A DNA stretch of 64,000 bases, from positions 78,295 to 142,294 of the forward strand of contig NZ_JADOER010000013.1 of the NCBI RefSeq assembly GCF_018739865.1. Direction: 5' to 3'. Positions 27,173 through 37,326 of the stretch are shown one piece after another; the stretch's first letter is position 1, and every line of letters starts with the position of its first letter. The stretch comes from Leptothoe kymatousa TAU-MAC 1615. GTDB lineage: Bacteria; Cyanobacteriota; Cyanobacteriia; Phormidesmidales; Phormidesmidaceae. Made by a program: the position numbers and the translations under genes. The notes under the pieces are model-generated. The model made no database searches. It was not told where the DNA came from and saw nothing but the letters and a program-made list of their open reading frames with translations.

Positions 27173-29713
27173 TTAGACATCATCGATTTGCCAAATTTTG
27201 TTTTGCGAAAGTAATTTTGTTGCTTGGTTTCTGGGCACAGGTTTGGAGAAATAGTATCCCTGGGCATATTGACATTGCAATCCTTTCAAAAGTCTTGCCT
27301 GGTCGATGGTTTCAACACCTTCCGCAACGATGTCTAGATTAAGGCGCTGGGCAAGGGTAACAATTGTGCCAACAATATTCTCGTTTTCCTGGTTTGTTTC
27401 CATACGATCAACAAATGATTTATCAATTTTGAGGGAGTCGATGGGCAATCGATGTAAGTAGCTAAGGGAAGAATAGCCAGTGCCAAAGTCATCTAAGCTA
27501 ATGTGCAATCCCTCATCCTTCAAATAGGTTAGCTGTTGAATAGCCGAGTCCACGTCGTTCATCGCCACACTTTCTGTTAGCTCTAACTTTAATCCTCGGG
27601 GGTCTAACCGATAGTGGTGCACAATATTTGCAATGGTTGTGGCTAAATTTGGTTGTAAAAATTGACGACTGGAAAGGTTAACGCCAATAAATAAAGGGGG
27701 CTGTTGGGGAAACTGTTGCTGCCACTGTTGTACTTGAGAGCAGGCCTCCTTCAGGATCCATTCTCCCATGGCTAAAATCATGCCTGTGTCTTCAGCAATC
27801 TCGATAAATTCAATGGGGGGCACCAGCCCTCGGTTTGGATGTTGCCATCGAATCAACGCCTCAAATCCGGCAATTTTACCGATATTGAGGTCTAGAATTG
27901 GCTGGTAATATAGCTGAAACTGTTGATCCTCTCCGGCATCGCGTAAATCCATTTCCAACTGAAACTGCGATACGGAATGGGTCCGCATATCTTCTTGAAA
28001 GATTGCCTGAGAGTTACGTCCTTTATTTTTAGCTTTACCAAGGGCATGGTAAGCGTCTTGCAACAGGGCATGGGCAGGATAGTTTTTCCCTTTAGGGTGA
28101 AAGGCGATGCCAATGCTAATGGTTGTTTTGACGGGGTTGCCATTGATAGAGATGGAATCCATCAAGTTCGAGCGCAGGTGCTCAGTGATGTCGGTGGCTG
28201 TTTGGGGATGGTGGATGGAGGGTAAAATCGCGATAAACTGGTCGCTACCGACCCTGGCTACCGAGGCTTTCGGCAGATGGTACACAATGCGCTCCGCAAC
28301 AATTTGCAGTAGTCGGTCCGCTACCTTTTCTCCGAGGCTTTCATTGACCGCCTTAAACCGGCCTAAGTCGATTAGTAGCAAGGCCACCATGGCCTTGCTA
28401 TCATTTTGCTGATCGAGGTGATGCTGTAATTGTTTGATGCTGGAAAATCGGTTGGGCAGGCTCGTGAGGGAGTCGTAGAAAGTGCGGTAAAACACCTGAT
28501 AGGCAATGGTGGCACTGGCAACTAGGGAAAAGCCCAATGCTGGAGGAATCGTCGGAATCCAGCCATCTAAGGCGAATAGCCCCCAGCCAATGGCAGTCAG
28601 GGTAAGCATTGCGATCGCGCTAGTCAGCAGCAAACGCACCAAACTCTGAATATGCCAGGCCAACCCCCCACCAATCAAACACCAAAGCAAGATCCAGCAC
28701 TTTTCTTGCCATTGGTTCCAGGTCCAAATCAGGGAATACTTTTTCTCTACAATCGACAAAATTTGGTTGACCACATGGGCATGAATGACAACACCCGGTG
28801 TCATGCCCACAGAGCTACTATTCCTAGTGAACGGCGTAAAAAAGATATCTTTAATGCTAGGGGCAACCGTCCCAATCAGCACCACTTTGTCCTTGAACCA
28901 AGCAGGATCCACCTGATCATCCAAAACATTCCTTAGGGACACCTGCCGAATCCCATCATTTTGGGTTTTATATTGCAGCAGCACCTGGTAACCGGCCATA
29001 TCTTCATTTTGATACCCCCCCGTATTGGCATCCAAGGTGGGAAAGAGTTGGCCCGCAATGTTTAAACCCGTGCCTTTGGGATCAAAAATATTAGGACCAT
29101 ATCGATCTCGCAGAACGTGAAGACTGACCCTTAACCCCAGGGAATAAAAATCATCCGGTTTAACAGACGCAAACATAAAATTGCGTCGAACCACCCCATC
29201 CGTATCGGCCACAAAGTCGGCAAACCCAGTACGATCCGGCGTCATTCCTATGGGGGCCGGACTGCTGCTATCTGGGTCAACACCAATGCCTAAATCATAT
29301 ACACCATAGACATTCTCCTTCGCCAACTGCCGTTGGAGACGTCCTTGGCCCGGTGGATGTTCAATATCGCGATAGATATCCAGGCCAATGACTTTAGGGT
29401 CATAGGTTTGCAATTTCGCCAACAACTCAGCCACTGTCCCATCGCTGAGGGGCCAACGGTTGTAGGAGCGAATATCAGTCTCCGTAATCCCCACCACCAC
29501 CACTTCAGATAGCCCATCCTTAGAGGTGTGATGGCGCACCTGACGGTCAAAGGCTTTTAACTCCGCCCCCTGTAATCCCCCAAGCTGGCGCAGACCTATG
29601 ATCAGCAGCGCTATCCCCACAGCAATGAGGACATACCCATAACGCTGCAACTGTCGCCAAAGCCGCAACTTTATAGAACCAAAAACTCGACGATAAAAGT
29701 GACCAAAGTGCAA
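27173..29713 (-). CDS. CHASE2-GGDEF-EAL sensor (likely c-di-GMP phosphodiesterase)
   Basis: This 846-residue protein has the same order as the protein at 14828: N-terminal membrane segment (about 25-42), CHASE2 sensor (about 45-330, EVVVVGITETDI and VIGLDIYRDIEHPPG), further membrane segments (about 345-405), GGDEF-like and EAL domains. The GGDEF motif is replaced by RVGSDQFIAIL, so it is probably not a cyclase. EAL keeps EALIRWQHPNRG and LDDFGTGYSSL, so phosphodiesterase activity is expected. It is the last gene of a minus-strand unit after DUF928 (33714) and the TPS-CHAT gene (29782), with only 68 bases before it. Confidence 0.87.
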   Translation of the reverse strand: MHFGHFYRRVFGSIKLRLWRQLQRYGYVLIAVGIALLIIGLRQLGGLQGAELKAFDRQVRHHTSKDGLSEVVVVGITETDIRSYNRWPLSDGTVAELLAKLQTYDPKVIGLDIYRDIEHPPGQGRLQRQLAKENVYGVYDLGIGVDPDSSSPAPIGMTPDRTGFADFVADTDGVVRRNFMFASVKPDDFYSLGLRVSLHVLRDRYGPNIFDPKGTGLNIAGQLFPTLDANTGGYQNEDMAGYQVLLQYKTQNDGIRQVSLRNVLDDQVDPAWFKDKVVLIGTVAPSIKDIFFTPFTRNSSSVGMTPGVVIHAHVVNQILSIVEKKYSLIWTWNQWQEKCWILLWCLIGGGLAWHIQSLVRLLLTSAIAMLTLTAIGWGLFALDGWIPTIPPALGFSLVASATIAYQVFYRTFYDSLTSLPNRFSSIKQLQHHLDQQNDSKAMVALLLIDLGRFKAVNESLGEKVADRLLQIVAERIVYHLPKASVARVGSDQFIAILPSIHHPQTATDITEHLRSNLMDSISINGNPVKTTISIGIAFHPKGKNYPAHALLQDAYHALGKAKNKGRNSQAIFQEDMRTHSVSQFQLEMDLRDAGEDQQFQLYYQPILDLNIGKIAGFEALIRWQHPNRGLVPPIEFIEIAEDTGMILAMGEWILKEACSQVQQWQQQFPQQPPLFIGVNLSSRQFLQPNLATTIANIVHHYRLDPRGLKLELTESVAMNDVDSAIQQLTYLKDEGLHISLDDFGTGYSSLSYLHRLPIDSLKIDKSFVDRMETNQENENIVGTIVTLAQRLNLDIVAEGVETIDQARLLKGLQCQYAQGYYFSKPVPRNQATKLLSQNKIWQIDDV

Positions 29714-29781
29714 TGGGTCCCCCTACCAATTAGGCAGTCAACTAGATTTAGAGTGACGAACATTTGCACGCACAACCATGC

Positions 29782-32700
29782 TTACCAAGGATTCCCAATC
29801 ATAGTAAAACCAGACCAATAGGCCGGATGACTAAAATTCCAGCTTCCACTGGCATCTAACCCAGGTAAATAGCCAATATCCCGATTTCCATGGCCGTAAA
29901 CTTGCCCATGGTGCACACCAACGTCTCCTCGCAGCATGGCGATCTGAGCCTGGCGCAGGGCGGCACTACGGCTGGGCGTAGCCCCAAGTGCTTGATAAAA
30001 TTCTGCCATCAGCCCCAGGGTGCCTTCATCACTGATGGACCAAAGACTCGCCAATGCCGTACGCACGCCCACTTTAACCGCCAAGCCAGCAAAACCGAAC
30101 TCAGCATCGGCATCCCCCAGGGCTGTGGCACAGGCGCTTAAAATCAAAAAATCAATGGCATCCAGAGGGAGTGCCTGTAATTCGGTCAAACTAATGCTAC
30201 GGTCCCACAGTTGCACATAGGAATTTTCTAAATTACCGGCTTCAAACACCGCATGGGTAGCTAAATGCATACTGGTGAAGCGATTTTTCTCTAACTGGTG
30301 ATGCAGGGCTGCGAGGGTGGTTTCGTGGTCGAGGTAATAATTATCTCCTGTGGCTTGAACGGCCAACTCCAGTTCCAGAGGCACGGCTTCTAAATCGGCC
30401 TGGTGAGTAAAATCCGCAATCCCCATGGCTAGAACAGAATCAGTCTTTGTCCTATCGTTCTGATTTAACACCTGCTGGGGAGGACTTAAATCGGTAAGTC
30501 CAGCGCTGGGTAACAGACCAATGCTATATTGCTCAATCAAAAATTGTTCGCCATCGTGCAAGGCTGCCATGGGTAGGGACCGTAGGCCTGCATCTAGGAC
30601 GAAACCGATGTGGTCAATATTAGCCATCTCCAGATCATCGACCATGGGGCGAATTAACCAATCGTAAAGCTGCTGAGCGGGGGGCAAATATTGGGCAGGG
30701 CGCAATAGGGGGTTCATGACTGTGCGGTGCAAGTCATCGATTACAGATTGCACCTCTACAGCTGTGACATCTACGGGGTGATATACCGGAGGACCGTCAC
30801 CACTCATTAATAGCAGTTCTAGACGATTGTTGTTGAGGCGCACGTACATGATGCCAGGGGTAATACCTTGAGTGCGCGCCACTTCTTGCAAGGTTTCTTG
30901 CAGGATGCTTAAGGTGGGTGAAGCCGGCATGGGTAAATTTAATGCCCTGGCAAACTCACCGGAAAAAGTATTATCTATCTGCACCAAAATCGATTCTTCG
31001 CTATTGGCATTGAGAACGTTGTCTTGTTCTTCGCCGCTGTTAGCGCTGGTGCCGTTGTTATCCAACTCTAAAACATTATTTTCTCGCAATAGCTCATTTG
31101 TGTTGGCACGGGGATCTTCCGTTGCCAAAGCGGGGGTGGTTATGTTTGGTGTTTCTGTGCCCACCGTCGGAGAATCAGGCGATGGTACCTGAAATGCGTT
31201 AATCAGCTGAATGGTATCGAAGCTAACTGATTGAGTAATGCTTTGGGGGCCAATTAGCTGATCTACATCGGTTACCAGACTGCCTGAGGTGCCATGAATG
31301 CTGCTATCGCCCACTAAAAACGGAGTTGTGGAGGCGCTATTGTAGGCTAAGCGGATAGTACTATCCCCCGTGGTCAGAAGGCTAACATCGGTATTGGGGA
31401 TACGGTCAAGGGCCTGGAAAAATCGTTGGTTAGCAATGGCAATATTGCCACCGTTTCCTTGGGCCGATGCATCGATAAAATCGACAACAATATCGCCAAT
31501 GGAAGTGAGCCGAACATCTCCTCCCTGGGGCTCTACTAAATCAGGACTTTGAGCTGTGGATGTTAATTGTTGACTGCGAATGGTTCCCTGGGGAGCATTG
31601 ATGGCAATGCCCCCACCATTGCCACGGTTGGTTTCACCTGCGTTTGTGTCTGTGGCAATGGACCCGGTTTCAATATTGGCGGTCAAACTTGTCAGCGAAA
31701 CCTCACCGGCATTTTCGGTGTTACTGGCATTGACGTTAATGGAGGAGTCAACGCTGTCTGTAAAAATATTGCCGTCAGCCCTAAGGCTAATATCACCACC
31801 CGCACCCGTATTGCTGCTGCTAGAAATTGCTGTGCTGAGATTACCGGCATTAATAGTGCCTGTTTCAGCAAGCAGACTGATGTCTCCAGCTCTACCATTG
31901 TTGTTTAAAATCTGATTGGTTGTTGTCTGAATATCTTTAACGTCGATATCGTCAAATGCTGACAGGGTTATGCTGCCACCATTGCCATTGTTGTTCAAGG
32001 GGGCTCGGGCTGAGCTGTTCAGGTTGCCTGCCACAATATCCCCTTGGGTGGCAGTTAAGTTGATGTCCCCGCCGTCAAGATTATTGTCAATGGTTGAAAA
32101 TGCACTGGTATTTAGGTCGCCAACAGTGATGTTAGCGGCGGTAATTTCAATAGCTTGCCCTACCGTGCGCAACTGATCGTTAGGGTCCATGGCAAAGCTT
32201 CCCTGGCCATCATTATCGGCATCTGCCAAAAAACGAATACTGCCTGGGAAGTTAAGGACACCGTCACTTAATGGGTTGATGGTAATGTTGTCATCGGCCT
32301 GGATAACTAAATTAGGGTTACCCGTAATTGATGTTTCTAGGGTGTTTTCGTAGAGAATTCCTGGGTTATTGTCTCCTCCAGGATCTGTCCCTGCACGAAT
32401 TTCAATATTTTCAGGATCGAGTAATAGGGTGCCTGGGGTGCCCTGCGATCGCAAATCCACCTGACCATCGAAATAAAGGTGCTGTTTTCCCGAAATTTCC
32501 ACACTACCGCCAGCCTGGGTGCCTCGGGCACTCACATTACCTAGAAACCGAGTGCTCCCATCGGCCCACACCACCACCTGACCGCCGGTTTGTGGATGGC
32601 CTATCTGGCCATCCGCCCGCAGGCTGGATGCAGCATCAACTACCGTCGTTTGAGCCGTTGGCAAAGGCCCTCGCCCCTGGTAATCGCCCCCAATTAAAAT

Positions 32701-33648
32701 CGTCCCGCCATGTTCAGCCCGTACTGTAGCGCCTGCTGTAGCAACAAAATCGCCTAATACCTGAATTTTACTGTCACTACCGCTAGTCGTTAGATTGCCA
32801 CCAACAAAGACTGTCCCTGGAGATAACTCAGATAGAGACTGCGCCCCCGTTAATTGGAGCATGCCGTTGCCATCGACTTCCATCGCTGTTGCATGTTCCA
32901 CCCGGTTTGGCAATAACCAAGGAGAAACCGTTTCCATTGCCGCTGGAAGCGTATACGCAATGCCGTTTCCTAAACTTACCTGGGGATGATGACCCACCGC
33001 AGCCAGGGTAATTTCGCCCCCACTCAGTGTCCCCTGGTTAATGACCCTATGGCCCATCAAAGCTAAGGCATTACTATTGCCAACCCTAAGATCGCCTAAA
33101 TTGATAATGGAGCTAGGACCATAGGGGTCAAAATGTATTTCTAATACATTCCCCTGCACATTGCCAGGATATCCCACGAGGCCAAACGAACCGTGGGTAA
33201 AATCGAGCCGTTCCGCCGTCAGGGTTATAAAATCGCCCCCTAGATTAAGCCCGGCGCCCGCACCAAACAGCACCCCCGCTGGGTTCATTAAGTACAGGCT
33301 AGCTGGGGCACCACTAACTGCAATCAAACCACTAATTTTAGAGGGCAAACCATTGGTAATTCGGCTAACAATAGTTTCAACATTTGAATTCACAAGGAAT
33401 TCAGCCGTGTTAGCATCCTCTAAATTAAATTGTTCAAAGCTGTGGAATAAAAGTTTGGAACTATCTGTCGGTGTACCGCCCGAAATGGTAAACCGCTGCC
33501 CCTGTTGAACAACTTGAGTCTCAATCGCATCCTGGGCCGGCACTACCTGAGCATCAGAACGCTCAACTAAACCCACAAGGACGATCGCTAAACCAGCAGC
33601 ACCAATATGCAGCAAAAAATTGTAATCAACTGATTGCAACCTGCCCAT
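29782..33648 (-). CDS. filamentous-haemagglutinin-like (TPS) and CHAT domain protein
   Basis: The 1288-residue protein begins with a signal-anchor-like segment (about 10-34) and a two-partner-secretion/haemagglutination domain (about 38-300; FTISGGTPTDSSKLLFHSFE, GLIAVSGAPASLYLMNPAG). A long repetitive beta-helix-like stretch follows (about 400-770; blocks such as GGDINLTATQGDIVAGNLNS). The last 330 residues form a CHAT domain, a caspase/separase-like protease fold, with HLATHAVF (His near residue 1131) and LILSACATALGD (Cys near 1171) as the likely catalytic pair. So it is probably an exported or surface adhesin with a protease-like tail. No TpsB transporter is in the window. It lies between a DUF928 gene and a CHASE2 gene in one apparent operon. 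Confidence 0.85.
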   Translation of the reverse strand: MGRLQSVDYNFLLHIGAAGLAIVLVGLVERSDAQVVPAQDAIETQVVQQGQRFTISGGTPTDSSKLLFHSFEQFNLEDANTAEFLVNSNVETIVSRITNGLPSKISGLIAVSGAPASLYLMNPAGVLFGAGAGLNLGGDFITLTAERLDFTHGSFGLVGYPGNVQGNVLEIHFDPYGPSSIINLGDLRVGNSNALALMGHRVINQGTLSGGEITLAAVGHHPQVSLGNGIAYTLPAAMETVSPWLLPNRVEHATAMEVDGNGMLQLTGAQSLSELSPGTVFVGGNLTTSGSDSKIQVLGDFVATAGATVRAEHGGTILIGGDYQGRGPLPTAQTTVVDAASSLRADGQIGHPQTGGQVVVWADGSTRFLGNVSARGTQAGGSVEISGKQHLYFDGQVDLRSQGTPGTLLLDPENIEIRAGTDPGGDNNPGILYENTLETSITGNPNLVIQADDNITINPLSDGVLNFPGSIRFLADADNDGQGSFAMDPNDQLRTVGQAIEITAANITVGDLNTSAFSTIDNNLDGGDINLTATQGDIVAGNLNSSARAPLNNNGNGGSITLSAFDDIDVKDIQTTTNQILNNNGRAGDISLLAETGTINAGNLSTAISSSSNTGAGGDISLRADGNIFTDSVDSSINVNASNTENAGEVSLTSLTANIETGSIATDTNAGETNRGNGGGIAINAPQGTIRSQQLTSTAQSPDLVEPQGGDVRLTSIGDIVVDFIDASAQGNGGNIAIANQRFFQALDRIPNTDVSLLTTGDSTIRLAYNSASTTPFLVGDSSIHGTSGSLVTDVDQLIGPQSITQSVSFDTIQLINAFQVPSPDSPTVGTETPNITTPALATEDPRANTNELLRENNVLELDNNGTSANSGEEQDNVLNANSEESILVQIDNTFSGEFARALNLPMPASPTLSILQETLQEVARTQGITPGIMYVRLNNNRLELLLMSGDGPPVYHPVDVTAVEVQSVIDDLHRTVMNPLLRPAQYLPPAQQLYDWLIRPMVDDLEMANIDHIGFVLDAGLRSLPMAALHDGEQFLIEQYSIGLLPSAGLTDLSPPQQVLNQNDRTKTDSVLAMGIADFTHQADLEAVPLELELAVQATGDNYYLDHETTLAALHHQLEKNRFTSMHLATHAVFEAGNLENSYVQLWDRSISLTELQALPLDAIDFLILSACATALGDADAEFGFAGLAVKVGVRTALASLWSISDEGTLGLMAEFYQALGATPSRSAALRQAQIAMLRGDVGVHHGQVYGHGNRDIGYLPGLDASGSWNFSHPAYWSGFTMIGNPW

Positions 33649-33713
33649 AAATACTGGTTAGAGAACCATTCAAGGGTTGTACAGTTCTAAGCGATGGGCA
33701 CGGCCTATGTTGA

Positions 33714-34448
33714 TTAGGACTCACCCGTTGATGTGACGTCTACGGAGCTAGCATCCACAGAGAGTGGAACAATCTGCTCTAGTCTAGCTGAGGCCATTAG
33801 CCTCTGCCACTGGCTTAATACATCTTGATTTTGTGGCTGGGTTTGTAGCTGTTCTACCAATAACCCAAGGCGGTCATACCAAAGAATATGATCCTCCATG
33901 CTGGAAGCTGCTACTCGGTCAACCCAGCCTTCTACAGAAATATTTTCTGAACGGTTATCAGGGTTACAAACAATGGATGCTGCCCAGCGATACCGACTAT
34001 TAACTTCTAGGGTCGGCGCATTAGCCATGGTACTTAAGTCTAGGCCTACCAAATCGGTAGTTGGCTCAACCATAACTGTTGTTTGATAAATAATATCGTC
34101 TTGGGAGTCAAACAAATAAAACTCCAACTGTTTAGAACTGGCCACATCAGGCACACTTAGCCATAGCGTTGGCTTATCTACAGCCGTTTTGCCCAAATTA
34201 GTTTCAGGCACAATCGCCACCAAAGGCTCTGCGTTTTGGGCACAGGCAGATGACGGTAGTCGGGATGCTCCACTAATGCGTCTGCCAGGCAATCCTTGAC
34301 GAACTTCCTCATCATCGGCTCCATGGGAGACAGCCGGAAAAGATACTACTCCCAACATGGCAGCAAGGGCCATAATGCCCAGACGTCTTCCCCATGTTTT
34401 ATGGGATTTTGAAGCTAATGGCTTGATTGCAAGGTTAGTGAGTGTCAT
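33714..34448 (-). CDS. DUF928 family secreted protein (copy C)
   Basis: A 244-residue protein with an N-terminal signal sequence (about residues 20-43) and the DUF928 hallmark RQGLPGRRISGASR. PLVAIVPETNLGKTAVDKPTLWLSVP and the C-terminal YDRLGLLVEQLQTQPQNQDVLSQW helices follow. It is nearer in sequence to copy B (18476) than to copy A. It opens the operon that continues with the TPS-CHAT gene (65 bases away) and the CHASE2 gene, which suggests the three act together at the cell envelope (inference). Confidence 0.83.
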   Translation of the reverse strand: MTLTNLAIKPLASKSHKTWGRRLGIMALAAMLGVVSFPAVSHGADDEEVRQGLPGRRISGASRLPSSACAQNAEPLVAIVPETNLGKTAVDKPTLWLSVPDVASSKQLEFYLFDSQDDIIYQTTVMVEPTTDLVGLDLSTMANAPTLEVNSRYRWAASIVCNPDNRSENISVEGWVDRVAASSMEDHILWYDRLGLLVEQLQTQPQNQDVLSQWQRLMASARLEQIVPLSVDASSVDVTSTGES

Positions 34449-35276
34449 ACGAATAACTGGTCTAATGTGCTGCAGTCCAATGGCCTATATGCTATTGTCT
34501 TCCATCGAGACACTAGATTCAAAGCTCTGATGAAAAAGCTCTAATGAAAGACTCATCCATCAGTTTCTCTTAGAGTGAAAGATGCGAAACTAAGTAGCTA
34601 CTAAAATCTTATTTTAAACAAATATGCAGGGAGCGCTAGTGTCCCACACCTGTATTCCCTTTCTATTTTCTAAAATAGACTAGCCTAAGAAAAAACCGTG
34701 CATGTACCTATGACAGCATGAGATTTTTGCAAAGACATTTTCAGTAGTTTAGACAAAAGTTGAAAACCCGCTAATCCTTTGAACCATAAAGTTTTTGACC
34801 AATATTTCTAAGTGTAAACACACATCAAAACAACAATCTTCTAAGGTAACTACAGAAATCTTTTGTGCATGGAATAGCTTTAGATTAATTAAACAATTGT
34901 TGATGGGAAGTGGGCCGTGGCTATAGGCAAAAAGAACACCAGCGTTACTCCATTGGGGCTTAACCCTGCACAACACCTGCAGTTATTAAAAAAACTACCG
35001 AGCGTGGTCATGCACGGTATAGCGATCTCACAATTGCGAAAGGGCCCCAGGGGCACAGGTTATGTGTATCGCAGGTGGCTTAAGCATTCAGCCGTCTGCG
35101 ATACCAACGGATCAAAGCACTCAAATCAAATTGCTTAAAAGCTAGACCAATGTAAATGGTGTTTCGTTATCAATGATGGGTTTTCACTGCAAAAGGTGAA
35201 TTAGTTTATAGAAATAATGTGGCTATCCTAGCTAAAGGTCTAGGATAGCCACACCGCTACAAAAGATTATTGAGGC
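34449..35276. other. 0.8-kb mostly non-coding spacer
   Basis: AT-rich spacer upstream of the DUF928 operon. A GTG-started frame of 73 codons on the plus strand (34917-35138) has no recognisable product and I do not call it. The only clear structure is the palindrome at 35219-35252. Confidence 0.45.
35219..35252 (-). terminator. 13-bp-stem hairpin after the small gene
   Basis: GTGGCTATCCTAG (35219-35231) and CTAGGATAGCCAC (35240-35252) are exact complements with a loop of 8. It lies 25 bases after the stop of the minus-strand gene at 35277, so a terminator is likely, though without a clear T run. Confidence 0.6.
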
Positions 35277-35528
35277 TTATCTTTTGAGTTGGCTATGCTT
35301 GCGATGACTTGATCCTTGTCTTGATCCTTTCGAACGATTTTTATCGCCATAATCAGACCTGGACTGACTGCGTGATTCCCGAGCAATGTAGTCAATCAGA
35401 GCCTGATTTAACATGCGATCGTCGTCATAATCTTTAGAAGCGGGCTGAAACTGCTGTTGATTGGGCTGCAGAATTTTACTAGTTGCTAAAAAGATACTAA
35501 TTACGATGAACAATGGTATGAAAGGCAT
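35277..35528 (-). CDS. small single-pass membrane protein, unknown function
   Basis: An 83-residue protein with a hydrophobic N-terminal segment (about residues 3-19, FIPLFIVISIFLATSKI), an acidic middle (KDYDDDRMLNQALIDYI) and a very basic, Ser-rich tail ending HRKHSQLKR. The layout suggests a short inner-membrane protein with a cytoplasmic basic tail. I do not recognise a family. A terminator-like palindrome follows it, which supports it being a real transcription unit. Confidence 0.5.
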   Translation of the reverse strand: MPFIPLFIVISIFLATSKILQPNQQQFQPASKDYDDDRMLNQALIDYIARESRSQSRSDYGDKNRSKGSRQGSSHRKHSQLKR

Positions 35529-35694
35529 GGGGCAACCCTCTTAAAACTCAGTAGATGCGCTGATTGGGAACTATGAAGCTGATAGTAACCCAGTAAAATT
35601 ACAGTGAAGATGACGGTGATCACACTGATAAAGCGATTTCGACACTAAGCGCCGTGACTAGTGAGTAGTATATTGGCTGTCGCCCCTCTCCCCA

Positions 35695-37122
35695 TTAAAC
35701 TAGGGAGCGCCGCCAGTTAAAGAAACGACGAAGTATATTTTGTAGTCGATCATTTTTGGCGTAGCTCTGTTTAGTCAGTTGCAAAGCGGTCTTTGCATTG
35801 ATTTCCGACAGCGTTGGATAAACATGGATGATGCTTTTGATGGCACCGATTTTCATTTTGTAGCTCATTGCTAGCACGACTTCGTGGATCAGCTCTCCCG
35901 CATGGGGGCCGACAATGTGTGCGCCTAAAATTTCTCCATTTTTGCGGGTGATAAATTTGGCAAACCCATACCCTGCCGCTTCCGCCAATGCCCGATCCAC
36001 ATCTTTAAAGTCGTGCTTAAGTACGGCCACATCGTCGCCATAGCGCTGCCGTGCCTGATCTTCGGTTAAGCCTACGCGGGCCAGTTCAGGTTCCGTAAAT
36101 GTGGCCCAGGGAATAACTCGATAGTCTGCTTTTTTGGTGGGTAGAAACAGCGCATTTTGAATGACTACGGCGGCTTCATAGCCGGCAACGTGGGTAAATT
36201 GGTAGCCCCCAATCACATCCCCTGCGCCGTAGATATGCTTCACATTTGTCTGGAGCTTTTCGTTAACGTTGACTCCAGTTTTGCCCACCTCAACACCGGC
36301 CGCATCCAACCCTAGGGATTCCACATTAGGCACGCGGCCCGTGGATAGTAAAATCTCGTCGACAATGACAACTTGATCACCTACGTAGAGGTGTTTTTTG
36401 CCGTCGATGACTTCCACTTTCTGGGCCCGACTTTGGGTTAGGACTCGGATACCTTCGGATTCCAACTGCTTTTGGACCACTGCCGCCGCTTCAGGTTCTT
36501 CCTTTGGCATGATCTGCTGGCGACTGGCGACAATGGTCACCTCTGCCCCTAGGCGGGCAAAGGATTGGCCCAGCTCGCATCCGATGGGGCCAGCGCCAAT
36601 TACGGCCAGGGAGTCGGGCCGTTCTTTCAGGGAAAAGACCTGTTCGTTGGTCAAAAAGCCGGCTGCTTTGAGCCCTTCGATGGGTGGGAGTGCGGGGCGA
36701 GAACCGGTGGAAATCAGGAAATTGCGCCCTTTAAGCTGCTTGCCATTGATCTCAAAGGTGCGGGCGTCGGTGAATTTGCCTGAACCGTAGAATACGTCGA
36801 CGCCAAGGGCTTCGAAGCGTTCGGTGGAGTCGTGTTCTTGAATGACGCCGATGACATTTTGGACGTGGTTGATGGCTTCTTCGAATTTAATGGTGGGTGG
36901 GTCGGTGTAAATGCCAAACTTGGACCCGGTGCGCACATGGTGGGCGACCTGCCCGGCATGGATCAGGGATTTGCTGGGTACACAGCCATAGTGTAGACAG
37001 TCCCCACCTAGGAGATGTTTTTCAACTAGGGCAATGCGGGCATTGAGCTGGGCTCCGGCACTAGCGGCCACTAACCCGGCAGAACCGCCACCGATAACTA
37101 CAAGGTCGTACTCAACTGCCAT
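35695..37122 (-). CDS. FAD-dependent pyridine nucleotide-disulphide oxidoreductase (MerA-like)
   Basis: The 475-residue protein belongs to the class I flavin disulphide reductases. It shows the FAD-binding VIGGGSAGLVAASAG, the redox-active disulphide GGDCLHYGCVPSKSL, an NAD(P)-binding VIGAGPIGCELGQS and the second FAD motif HIYGAGDVIGG. The C-terminal dimerisation domain has GAHIVGPHAGELIHE. The length and GDCLHYGCVPSK motif fit the mercuric-reductase-like branch found in cyanobacteria rather than lipoamide dehydrogenase, but the C-terminal Cys pair of true MerA is absent, so mercury reduction is not supported. It stands alone. Confidence 0.82.
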   Translation of the reverse strand: MAVEYDLVVIGGGSAGLVAASAGAQLNARIALVEKHLLGGDCLHYGCVPSKSLIHAGQVAHHVRTGSKFGIYTDPPTIKFEEAINHVQNVIGVIQEHDSTERFEALGVDVFYGSGKFTDARTFEINGKQLKGRNFLISTGSRPALPPIEGLKAAGFLTNEQVFSLKERPDSLAVIGAGPIGCELGQSFARLGAEVTIVASRQQIMPKEEPEAAAVVQKQLESEGIRVLTQSRAQKVEVIDGKKHLYVGDQVVIVDEILLSTGRVPNVESLGLDAAGVEVGKTGVNVNEKLQTNVKHIYGAGDVIGGYQFTHVAGYEAAVVIQNALFLPTKKADYRVIPWATFTEPELARVGLTEDQARQRYGDDVAVLKHDFKDVDRALAEAAGYGFAKFITRKNGEILGAHIVGPHAGELIHEVVLAMSYKMKIGAIKSIIHVYPTLSEINAKTALQLTKQSYAKNDRLQNILRRFFNWRRSLV

Positions 37123-37257
37123 ATTTATTGCTCCTGGTCGATTTCATATTTGAAGGTACAGGTTTGAAGGTACAGGTTCTTTCTGAAGGCTGGCTGAGAA
37201 GCTATGGAAAAAATCTTAAGGCTATTGATTGGTTTGCTCACAGCCTTTTCAAGATTC

Positions 37258-37293
37258 GTAATTGGGGCCCATGGGCTGATGGGCCCCAATTAC
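37258..37293. terminator. 15-bp-stem palindrome between the MerA-like and Rieske genes
   Basis: GTAATTGGGGCCCAT and ATGGGCCCCAATTAC are exact complements around a 6-base loop. It lies 34 bases after the Rieske gene's stop (minus strand) and fits a terminator of the guanidine operon. Two direct GTGGGTGGGGTTA copies lie just beyond (37317-37342). Confidence 0.55.
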
Positions 37294-37326
37294 TATGCCC
37301 CCATCTTTAGACCTTAGTGGGTGGGG

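Noticed and set aside
29782..33648. Looking for a partner TpsB transporter next to the TPS-CHAT gene
   Set aside because: No beta-barrel/POTRA protein is encoded in the window.
34917..35138. 73-codon plus-strand frame with a GTG start
   Set aside because: No recognisable product, low-complexity codon use and no supporting context.
35695..37122. Calling the flavoprotein a mercuric reductase
   Set aside because: The C-terminal Cys pair and the N-terminal metal-binding domain of MerA are missing and no mer genes are nearby.
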